This document shows positions 32,601 through 37,833 of a DNA stretch of 38,917 nt, piece after piece; positions within the stretch are counted from its first letter, which is position 1, and every line of letters begins with the position of its first letter. Location of the stretch: the NCBI GenBank assembly GCA_947630505.1, contig CANRHV010000023.1:1-38917 (forward strand), read 5' to 3'. Both the position numbers and the translations under genes were made by a program. The notes beneath the pieces were generated by a model. The model worked only from the letters and a program-made list of their open reading frames with translations. It was not told the origin of the DNA and did no database searches. The DNA is from an uncultured Monoglobus sp. Lineage in GTDB: Bacteria > Bacillota > Clostridia > Monoglobales > Monoglobaceae.

Positions 32601-34182
32601 AGATGTTTTTGAACACGGGCTTTTCGGTAGGCGCGGGCGTGGCTGTCGGCGGCGCGACTGTAGTGTCGGGCGTTGCCTCGTAATAGAATTGCGCGTTTTT
32701 GAGCGAGTCGTTGCCGCTGCCTATCTCGATCGCTTCCCACTGTTCCTTTGTTCCTTGATAAAACACGTTTTTCGGCATTTTAAAATAATTGAAAACATTC
32801 TCATCGATCTTTGTCACGCTCGCGGGTATAATGATCGTGCTCATTGAACAGTTAACGGCTTTTTTGGTTATCACGACCGTTCCCTCGCCAAGCTCCACGG
32901 TATCAAGCGAAACCGAACGGAAAACGGTTCCGGTGTCGGTCAAGCTTGCCGGGAGCCTGAGTTTTTTTAGCCTGTCGCCAAAAAAAGCGTTGGTGCCGAT
33001 CGTTGTGAATCCGTCCGGAAGCTCGACGTCGGTGACAGCGCAAGACGAGAAAGCCTCGTTGCCTATGGTTTTAAGGTTATTCATGCCCTTGACGGCGGTT
33101 ATTTTGCTGCAGTTGAAAAACGCGCGGTAGCCGATGTTTTCAAGAGCGGTGAACACGCTGAGGTCGCTTACGGCCGTTTGGTAAAACGCGGCAGTTCCGA
33201 TATCGGTCACTCGGTCAAATCCCTCCGTCCGCGCCAGAGCGGCGCAGGAGTAAAACGCGTAGTCATCTAACTTTTTGAGGTTCGTCGTTCCCTTGACCGA
33301 TTCGAGCGACGCGTTGTAGCCAAACGCGTAAGCGCCGATCTCGCTCACGCTGTCGGGGATGGTATATTCCACGTCGGTCTTGCCCGTCGGATACACGACC
33401 AATACCGAGCCGTCTTTGGTAAATAGCACGCCGTTTTCGGATGAAAAATACTCGCTGCCCGCCTCGGCGTTTATGGCGGTGAGAGATGAAAGATTTGTGA
33501 ATACTCTGTTCCCTATAGTTTTGACGCTCGCGGGTATGGTGTACTCGCTGCCCGTTTTTCCCGCGGGATAGCACACAAGCTCCGTTATATCCTCGTCAAA
33601 CAAAACGCCGCCGACCGACTCAAAGTGAGTGTTCTCGGGCGAGACGCTTATCTCGGGAAGCGATAAGCAGGTGTTAAAAGCGGTCGAACTCACGCTCTCT
33701 GTGTTTTTGGGAATTGTGACTGATGTCAAGCCGCTCCGAATAAATGAGTTGCCGCCCAAGACTTTAAGACTGTCGGGCAGTGTTATATCTTTCAATGCCG
33801 TACACAACCTGAAAGCATATTCGCCTATCTCGGTCACTCCCTCGGACAGGGTGACCTTACTGAGCTCGGCACAATTCATAAACGCTCCGTAACCGATCGT
33901 CTTTACAGAGCCGGGGACCGTGACCTCCTTCAAGGCATTGGCCTGCTCCGGATCTCTGAAAAGCTGACCGTCGATGCCCGTCACGGTCATACCGCCCAGC
34001 TCGGACGGAATGTTGAACACGGCCGTGACGCTTCCGCTATACACGTTGAGCGTTATCGTGCCGTCCGCGTTCTCGGTATAGGTCCAGCCGTCAGCTACCT
34101 TTGCCGCAAAAGCCGAACCGCACAGCGTCAAACAAAACGCCAGACACAGCGCCGCGGCGCATAGTGTTTTTTTGATGTTCAT
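29683..34182 (-). CDS. Giant secreted LRR (BspA-like) - pectate lyase - LRR protein
   Basis: This is a 1499-residue protein. In order: signal peptide (1-27, ending GSAFA); BspA-type LRR_5 repeats (about 65-480, e.g. SVKTIGYGAFMNC); a Pro/Thr linker; a family 1-like pectate lyase beta helix (about 527-905) with SAFPGAEGGG, the VIVDHCSISWSVDE core (659-672) and SRNPRAPEGDF (Arg727, Arg730 as candidate catalytic arginines); a Ca-binding-like EADSDKDGLPDRWED segment (951-965); a second LRR_5 block (about 1058-1262); an 80-residue Thr/Pro repeat linker; and a C-terminal domain (about 1400-1499). The enzyme should cleave polygalacturonate by beta-elimination outside the cell, while the LRR parts suggest binding. 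The SD GGAGG lies about 10 bases upstream. Confidence 0.88.
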   Translation of the reverse strand: MNIKKTLCAAALCLAFCLTLCGSAFAAKVADGWTYTENADGTITLNVYSGSVTAVFNIPSELGGMTVTGIDGQLFRDPEQANALKEVTVPGSVKTIGYGAFMNCAELSKVTLSEGVTEIGEYAFRLCTALKDITLPDSLKVLGGNSFIRSGLTSVTIPKNTESVSSTAFNTCLSLPEISVSPENTHFESVGGVLFDEDITELVCYPAGKTGSEYTIPASVKTIGNRVFTNLSSLTAINAEAGSEYFSSENGVLFTKDGSVLVVYPTGKTDVEYTIPDSVSEIGAYAFGYNASLESVKGTTNLKKLDDYAFYSCAALARTEGFDRVTDIGTAAFYQTAVSDLSVFTALENIGYRAFFNCSKITAVKGMNNLKTIGNEAFSSCAVTDVELPDGFTTIGTNAFFGDRLKKLRLPASLTDTGTVFRSVSLDTVELGEGTVVITKKAVNCSMSTIIIPASVTKIDENVFNYFKMPKNVFYQGTKEQWEAIEIGSGNDSLKNAQFYYEATPDTTVAPPTATPAPTEKPVFKNISAFPGAEGGGMFAKGARAASNPEIYHVTTLEDYDDSAGERTIKGSLRDAVSSGNRIIVFDVAGNIELKARLNISGGNLTILGQTAPGDGICITGYDTHINSSNVILRYLRFRMGDKNDVEDDSLGGRNINNVIVDHCSISWSVDECASFYDNTDFTMQWCIISESLNNSVHAKGSHGYGGIWGGANASFHHNLMAHHKSRNPRAPEGDFKMLQGIDEGDYDMSQQRQLSDWRNNVIYNWGSNSAYGGQAAMAVNIVNCYYKSGPATGSGVENRIYELSSTGNDKTFVWSTDLYLDGNHVDGYPAVSANNALGVSKDATTQNYYVWTNGPSGTNNNNVEYKPISENADAQNVHFKYSDEYPVTTQSAEQAYEEVLEKAGASYSRDSLDARVVEDVRNGTAEHGTNGIIDTPSEAGGLPYLSGIGEADSDKDGLPDRWEDQNGSNKNNAADAADILTSGYTRIEEYANDLADGSFVKEDTRPTATPVPPTTPEPTETPEPTPKATTDPLSLLKWEIVDNKTVTIIGCSGTPEEIDIPDEIEGLPVTAIGDSAFLNFYYLRRVTLPDTVEVIGRQAFARGGMSEIELPKNLKTIGDNAFANCMLSRVEIPAGVTEIKGSSFMSCQNMKEIIVDAENSTFRSEDGVLFSKDMSTLVFFPAGRSGEYRVPETVSSIGELAFAYGGVDTVIASTNLKEICINAFIGCPNLERIYLPNGLSEIMRRAFMNCIRLKDVYFDGTEEKWNTITIDENGNNHLMSAQKHFNAPAPTIAPTSAPTAEPTPTKKPPVTPEPERTPTPTPTDAPTPTPTPTNAPTPTPTNAPTPTPTNAPTATPTNAPTPTPTNTPTPTPTNAPTPTPTNAPSAEPSEAPTEQPIETSWKILSIDKDSGEAKIFVPDGTPTGANFTLIMAKYKDDVMLDCAIESLKTETEGGSEYTVKLGRVITSDASDEDVKLMLWDGTDGIKPLIEPFYINKSQ
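30015..30237 (-). repeat. Minisatellite coding a Thr/Pro linker in the pectate-lyase gene
   Basis: Repeats of 12-24 bp encode (TPTPTNAP)n-like units, residues about 1316-1390. The DNA is a GGCGTNGGCGT-rich tract on the plus strand and gives long but spurious Val/Gly-rich and Arg-rich frames on that strand. Length variation between strains is expected. Confidence 0.9.
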
Positions 34183-34371
34183 AACCTTACCTCCTATGTA
34201 TATATGTATATTTTATATAATAATTCTCGTTTTTTTAAACAAAAAGCGCGCCGCTCCGATCACCGCAACACAAGCCGCAATGATCGAAACGGCGCTGATT
34301 TCATTTTTGTCACACGACAAAAGCACCTTTTAATTATAAAAAGCCGTTCCAAATTATTAACCTGTGTTGCA
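34183..34371 (-). promoter_or_regulatory. Structured mRNA leader of the pectate-lyase gene, possible attenuator
   Basis: The leader runs about 189 nt from the predicted start near 34371. It contains a small perfect hairpin UUUUGUC-GUGU-GACAAAA (34305-34322), the large terminator hairpin (34248-34295) and two early segments complementary to that hairpin: GGAACGGC (34343-34350) to GCCGUUUC in its 5' arm (34286-34293), and GCAACACA (34363-34370) to UGUGUUGC in its loop (34265-34272). This permits alternative folds. It does not match the riboswitch consensus sequences I can recall (c-di-GMP, SAM, TPP, cobalamin). Confidence 0.55.
34236..34295 (-). terminator. Leader terminator upstream of the pectate-lyase gene
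   Basis: In minus-strand RNA GCGCCGUUUCGAUCA (34281-34295) pairs at all 15 positions with UGAUCGGAGCGGCGC (34248-34262), using two G-U pairs. It is followed by GCUUUUUGUUU. In plus-strand RNA the same arms would contain two C-A mismatches, so the structure belongs to the minus-strand transcript. It stands about 53 nt before the start codon. Confidence 0.7.
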
Positions 34372-34377
34372 AATGTA

Positions 34378-34406
34378 ATTATATCATATTGACATAATAT
34401 TGTCAA
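34378..34406 (-). promoter_or_regulatory. Sigma-A promoter of the pectate-lyase gene with a palindrome over the -35
   Basis: Minus-strand TTGACA (34401-34406), a 17-bp spacer and TATAAT (34378-34383). The -35 box is one arm of a perfect palindrome, TTGACATAATATTGTCAA (34389-34406), which could be an operator. Confidence 0.88.
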
Positions 34407-34512
34407 TTATATTTTTCAATATTTTTTGTGTATTTATTATTTATATCTGTCTGCTTGCCATGTCCCTTGGGGAAAACTTATTTTCTAGTTGCTATCCCCC
34501 AGTCGCTACGTT

Positions 34513-34631
34513 AACACCTCATCAGTCAGGCTGCGCCTGACAGCTTCCCCTCAAGGGGAAGCCTCTCTTGCCTTCCCCTTGAGGGGAAGGTGGGTTTTTG
34601 CCCGAACGGGCAAAAAGTCGGATGAGGTGTT
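34513..34631. mobile_element. 119-bp palindromic MITE-like element
   Basis: Terminal inverted repeats AACACCTCATC (34513-34523) and GATGAGGTGTT (34621-34631) enclose four hairpins: GTCAGG/CCTGAC (34525-34541), GCTTCCCC/GGGGAAGC (34543-34562), CCTTCCCC/GGGGAAGG (34571-34590) and TTTTGCCCG/CGGGCAAAA (from 34596). There is no coding capacity. From memory, elements with CACCTCATC...CTTCCCCTCAAGGGG are dispersed in many gut Firmicutes genomes. It separates the pectate-lyase promoter from the promoter array. Flanks 34441-34512 and 34632-34692 show nothing recognisable. Confidence 0.8.
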
Positions 34632-34692
34632 CTCTTTTGCAAATTTGTTTATCAACGTACCGCGCCTTTAACACATAATCTCTCTAAATTCG

Positions 34693-34721
34693 ATTATATG
34701 CCGCGTGATTTTGGCTGTCAA
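34693..34721 (-). promoter_or_regulatory. Array promoter A
   Basis: Minus-strand TTGACA (34716-34721), 17 bp, TATAAT (34693-34698). Upstream lies a direct-repeat pair, GACCAATCCTGCA and GACCAATCTTGCA (plus strand 34749-34761 and 34729-34741), with a 20-bp period. No gene starts downstream before the pectate-lyase leader. Confidence 0.75.
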
Positions 34722-34823
34722 TATCGTCTGCAAGATTGGTCGTTATTTTGCAGGATTGGTCATATTCACGTATTCCCCAAATATTGTGTTACGCTTTATT
34801 TTATGATTTTCTCTTATTCATTC

Positions 34824-34852
34824 ATTATAAGGCGCGCGATTTCGGCCGTCAA
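34824..34852 (-). promoter_or_regulatory. Array promoter B
   Basis: Minus-strand TTGACG (34847-34852), 17 bp, TATAAT (34824-34829). The core matches promoter A at 24 of 29 positions. Its upstream repeat pair is different: plus-strand TATGTCCAAGAGGGA (34858-34872) and CATGTCTAAGTGGGA (34879-34893), period 21 bp. Confidence 0.75.
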
Positions 34853-34912
34853 TATTTTATGTCCAAGAGGGAAACATTCATGTCTAAGTGGGATTCTTTA
34901 TTACCACAAGAA

Positions 34913-34918
34913 ATTATA
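34913..34918 (-). promoter_or_regulatory. Array promoter E (-10 box, poor -35)
   Basis: Minus-strand TATAAT (34913-34918) has no good -35 (CGTGCA at the 17-bp position). A perfect repeat pair, CTTACGCAA (plus strand TTGCGTAAG at 34947-34955 and 34968-34976, period 21), ends 28 bp upstream of it. This fits an activator-dependent promoter. Confidence 0.5.
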
Positions 34919-35192
34919 TCACAAATATTTCCCTATGCACGCGACCTTGCGTAAGTCGCGTACTTTTTTGCGTAAGCCGCAAATTTGTTTCCGCTTCACG
35001 CAAATTTGCCCTAAAAATTATCCCTATATTATATAAGACAACTTTTAAAGATGAAAATGACAACTTTTTTCGATAAAATTTATTTAATTTCCGAATTTTG
35101 TAAAATTATAACAATTTCATCTTTTTCATTTCGCCTTGTATTGTGCATATTTTGTTATTAATAATAACAATCCATTTCTTTTTTACAAAAGA

Positions 35193-35198
35193 ATTATA
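35193..35198 (-). promoter_or_regulatory. Array promoter D (-10 box, poor -35)
   Basis: Minus-strand TATAAT (35193-35198) has only AGAAAT at the -35 position. The perfect pair ATTACATGAAA (plus strand TTTCATGTAAT at 35222-35232 and 35243-35253, period 21) abuts that position, as at activator-dependent promoters. Confidence 0.5.
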
Positions 35199-35312
35199 AC
35201 ACAAAAACAAGCGAAATTTCTTTTCATGTAATAATTAGGCCGTTTCATGTAATTTTTAATCCGCTTTGTGTTTTACGGTTATCATTTTTATATAAAAATA
35301 TTTTATGTCTCA

Positions 35313-35340
35313 AGTATAGCGCCTTATATTTTTTTGTCAA
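35313..35340 (-). promoter_or_regulatory. Array promoter C
   Basis: Minus-strand TTGACA (35335-35340), 16 bp, TATACT (35313-35318). Six bp upstream lies the pair TGCAGTTCACGATA and TGTAGTTCACGATA (plus strand 35367-35380 and 35347-35360, period 20). CAGTTCA is close to LytTR-type sites. Confidence 0.7.
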
Positions 35341-35433
35341 CGGCTGTATCGTGAACTACAGTTTTATATCGTGAACTGCATATTTTATAATACCTAAAGC
35401 GCGAAAATCGAGCGGCCAAAACATTACATTAAA

Positions 35434-35463
35434 ACTATATCAATAAAAAAAGAACGCTGTCAA
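35434..35463 (-). promoter_or_regulatory. Array promoter G
   Basis: Minus-strand TTGACA (35458-35463), 18 bp, TATAGT (35434-35439). Nine bp upstream is the perfect pair CTTCGTGCC (plus strand GGCACGAAG at 35473-35481 and 35494-35502, period 21). Confidence 0.65.
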
Positions 35464-35521
35464 GCGTCCTTTGGCACGAAGCGCGCTAAATCGGGCACGA
35501 AGTGAAAAAATATTTTTATGA

Positions 35522-35538
35522 GGCGGATATTATCCGCC
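35522..35538 (-). terminator. Terminator of the ylbJ unit
   Basis: The palindrome GGCGGATA-A-TATCCGCC on the minus strand lies about 30 bp after the stop of the small four-cysteine gene and is followed by an A/T-rich stretch with a T run further on. It can form a 6-bp GC-rich stem with a 5-nt loop. Confidence 0.55.
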
Positions 35539-35568
35539 CACTTGCGAGCAAACGCGGAAATCGGAACA

Positions 35569-35745
35569 TCAGTTTTGTTTGCGGACAATGGTGTAGTCGT
35601 CGCCGGGACGGTAGAACGGACATTCCTTGTGCCGCCCGAGCATTATCCTCGCCATGTCGTCCTCGTCCATATTGGCGAGGCAGACATATTCCTCGTAGTC
35701 CTCGTCGTAATCGTAATATATACATTCCTCGCACTTGCTGTTCAT
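35569..35745 (-). CDS. Small four-cysteine protein (DUF6472-like)
   Basis: This 58-residue acidic protein has Cys5, Cys8, Cys22 and Cys42 in a CxxC...C...C layout (KCEECIYYDYDEDYEEYVC, HKECPFYRPGDD) that suggests a bound metal. From memory it matches a small clostridial family annotated DUF6472, of unknown function. The ATG at 35745 has a strong GGAGGAG SD; the frame extends to 35787, but that part is basic and lies before the SD. It is 57 bp downstream of ylbJ on the same strand. Confidence 0.75.
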   Translation of the reverse strand: MNSKCEECIYYDYDEDYEEYVCLANMDEDDMARIMLGRHKECPFYRPGDDYTIVRKQN

Positions 35746-35802
35746 TTGTCTGCTCCTCCGCTTTGGTTTATGCCTCGATTTTATCACACGCGCCGAAAAG
35801 TG

Positions 35803-36912
35803 TCAATCATTATCGGGCAGAATTTTGGACGCGAGCCACAGTCCGCCGATGATAAGAGCGCACCACAGGATCTCGCCGCCCACCAGGATCAAATAGCGCT
35901 TTATGTCAAGCGGCGGAAGGGTATAAAGATACATCGAGTATTCCGAAAGCTGTCCGCCGTCCGCCATAAACGCGCCCGCAAAGCCGCTGTCCAAAAGCGG
36001 CGCGGCTGCGAAGGTCAGGCCGAGGGCGAACGCCGCCTGGACCGCTTTGCCAAGCGCGTAGTACTTCATCGAAAGGCCGCTGTCCGAGATGATCGACGCG
36101 GTCTGGAAAAATACCGACAGACCCGACAGCGCCAGAAACATCGAGATAAGCGGGAATTTAATTCCCGGCGCCATGCTCATTTTTGAGACCTCGGCGATAC
36201 CGCCCGTTATCTCGAGCAGACAATTCAAAAACTCGTGCCCGCAAAAACGCGGAATGACGCTCTCCGCCACCGCGAAAAACACCACAAAGCCGCACACGTT
36301 TAAAATAGTCGTGACGCTTTTTGCCACCGAGCCGCCGAGCGCGTCCGCCAGCTTCGCGGCCGCGTGACCGTTTTTGACAAGCCTCGGGTTTATCACTTCC
36401 TCCTCTCCGCGGACAAGGCGCGCGGTCACAAAGCCCGCCAGCAGCGCCGCGGCTATGTGGATCATATATAATATCCCGCCGATACGGGCGCTGCCGCTCA
36501 TGGCGACTCCCACCGTGCCGATTATAAACAGCGGACCCGAATTGTTGCAGAAGCACAGCAGCCGCTCCGCCTCGATTTTGGATATTCTGCCCGAATTGTA
36601 AAGCTCCGCGGCGCATCCCGCGCCGACGGGATAGCCGCTGACTATCCCGAGGACCACCGCCAGCGCGCCGCTGCCGTCGACCTTAAACGCCGGTCGCATG
36701 ACGCCGCTCAGCGCTCTGCCGCATATTTCGGCGCCGCCCAGCGCCACGAGCAGATTGCTGGCGACAAAAAACGGAAACAGCGACGGGATCACCGACGACG
36801 CGCACAGCGTCAGAGCGTCCGCCGCCGCGCTCATGCAGCGCTCGGGCCAAAGCCCCAGACACAGGATCATGCAGCACAGGCACAGCATAACCGCGCCCCT
36901 GAGCCATCTCAT
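35803..36912 (-). CDS. ylbJ: Sporulation integral membrane protein YlbJ
   Basis: This 369-residue protein has about eight membrane segments and two 'gate' (nucleoside recognition-like) repeats. The first shows SVIPSLFPFFVASNLLVALG and GIVSGYPVGAGCAAEL followed by CNNSGPLFIIGTVG, the YlbJ pattern; the second begins near residue 200. In Bacillus ylbJ is a sigma-E-dependent gene needed for heat-resistant spores; its transport role is not settled. A perfect SD (GGAGGTGAT) precedes the ATG. Its presence supports a spore-forming lineage. It is divergent from the Fic gene. Confidence 0.88.
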   Translation of the reverse strand: MRWLRGAVMLCLCCMILCLGLWPERCMSAAADALTLCASSVIPSLFPFFVASNLLVALGGAEICGRALSGVMRPAFKVDGSGALAVVLGIVSGYPVGAGCAAELYNSGRISKIEAERLLCFCNNSGPLFIIGTVGVAMSGSARIGGILYMIHIAAALLAGFVTARLVRGEEEVINPRLVKNGHAAAKLADALGGSVAKSVTTILNVCGFVVFFAVAESVIPRFCGHEFLNCLLEITGGIAEVSKMSMAPGIKFPLISMFLALSGLSVFFQTASIISDSGLSMKYYALGKAVQAAFALGLTFAAAPLLDSGFAGAFMADGGQLSEYSMYLYTLPPLDIKRYLILVGGEILWCALIIGGLWLASKILPDND

Positions 36913-36963
36913 AAAATCACCTCCGGTTAAACTTATGCTTTCGCATTTAATTTAATTCGGATA

Positions 36964-36992
36964 TTGATTTGGTTACGCTTTTGTGATATAAT
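36964..36992 (+). promoter_or_regulatory. Sigma-A promoter of the Fic gene
   Basis: TTGATT (36964-36969), a 17-bp spacer and TATAAT (36987-36992), about 28 bp before the start codon. Confidence 0.8.
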
Positions 36993-37020
36993 ATAAAAAA
37001 ACTATTCGGCGGTGCTTCAT

Positions 37021-37752
37021 ATGAGTTATGAAAGAATTATTGAAAAGGCAAAAAAATATAATTCTGTTAAGGATAAAATTAACAGAATCACTTTGTCGTC
37101 CTACGAAAAAGATTTTGAGCTGACATTCACTCATAACTCGACCGCCATTGAGGGCAACACGCTCACGCTGATTGAAACCAAGCTGCTTCTTGACGACGGC
37201 ATATCGGTCGGCGGAAAAGACCTTCGAGAGGTATACGAGGTCGTTAACCACAGCAAAGCGTATAAATACGTAAAAAAATGTATTAGTGAAAAAAAGTCTC
37301 TTGATGAAAACATCGTGAAAGACCTGCACGAGATCCTGACCGAGAATATCATGCCGGGCGGAATATACAGAAATCAGGATGTTCGCATTACCGGAGCGTC
37401 CCACACGCCACCGTCGGGCATGGACATGTATAACCAGATAAAAGCTTTTTACGCCGACCTTGACGCGAAAAAAGACTCGCTCGGCCCGATCGAATACGCG
37501 GCTTGGACGCACGCCGAATTTGTGAGGATACATCCGTTTGTTGACGGAAACGGCAGAACGGCGAGGCTGATTATGAATTATCAGCTTTTGTCCGCGGGTC
37601 TCCTCCCCGTGTCGATCGCTAAAGAAAACAGGCTGGATTATTATAACGCGCTTGAGGCTTACGCCGCGGATGGCGGACTTGAACCGTTCTCGGATCTGTT
37701 GGCTGAGCTTGAGGAAAAGCAGCTTGATCTTTATATAAATCTCGCGAAATAA
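37021..37752 (+). CDS. Fic family protein with built-in inhibitory helix
   Basis: This 243-residue protein has the catalytic motif HPFVDGNGRTAR (171-182; catalytic His171) and the N-terminal inhibitory motif S-T-A-I-E-G (40-45), whose Glu44 blocks ATP gamma-phosphate binding in class II Fic proteins. The flap is SHTPPSG (128-134). Fic enzymes transfer AMP or related groups to protein hydroxyls, often as toxins or regulators; the target is unknown. No separate antitoxin is next to it, in line with cis inhibition. No wHTH domain follows. The ATG at 37021 is preferred to a GTG at 37012, which lies inside the GGCGGTG SD. Confidence 0.92.
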   Translation: MSYERIIEKAKKYNSVKDKINRITLSSYEKDFELTFTHNSTAIEGNTLTLIETKLLLDDGISVGGKDLREVYEVVNHSKAYKYVKKCISEKKSLDENIVKDLHEILTENIMPGGIYRNQDVRITGASHTPPSGMDMYNQIKAFYADLDAKKDSLGPIEYAAWTHAEFVRIHPFVDGNGRTARLIMNYQLLSAGLLPVSIAKENRLDYYNALEAYAADGGLEPFSDLLAELEEKQLDLYINLAK

Positions 37753-37762
37753 CAAATAATCA

Positions 37763-37791
37763 TTGCAATATTAAGCGTGATATGTTATATT
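37763..37791 (+). promoter_or_regulatory. Promoter of xylB
   Basis: TTGCAA (37763-37768), a 17-bp spacer and TATATT (37786-37791), about 43 bp upstream of the start codon. No clear operator is visible. Confidence 0.65.
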
Positions 37792-37833
37792 TATATTAAT
37801 AAATTTATTTAACCGAAAAAGGAGTGTTGGAAA

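Larger units (their letters stand above)
34729..35502. repeat. Eight dissimilar direct-repeat pairs, each with a 20-22 bp period
   Basis: The pairs (plus-strand spans) are: 34729-34761, 34858-34893, 34947-34976 (TTGCGTAAG), 34978-35008 (CGCAAATTTG, period 21), 35037-35068 (GACAACTTTT, period 22), 35222-35253, 35347-35380 and 35473-35502. The units are 9-15 bp, differ in sequence from pair to pair and are perfect or nearly so within a pair. Five lie directly upstream of the minus-strand promoters listed separately. The 34978 and 35037 pairs lack a clear minus-strand partner and might serve weak plus-strand or overlapping promoters. The region holds no open frame of note; 35154-35168 is also a perfect 15-bp palindrome (GTTATTA-A-TAATAAC). 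Confidence 0.75.

Noticed and set aside
33263..33574. Short frames on both strands within the first LRR block
   Set aside because: They are shadow frames of the LRR/pectate-lyase gene, without start signals.
35355..35425. Possible 22-codon peptide after array promoter G (minus strand)
   Set aside because: It has no SD, and part of it consists of the direct-repeat pair of promoter C. Coding is unlikely.
34729..35502. CRISPR array as explanation for the regularly spaced repeats
   Set aside because: Repeats occur only in pairs, are 9-15 bp long and differ between pairs; there is no constant repeat, spacer length or cas gene.
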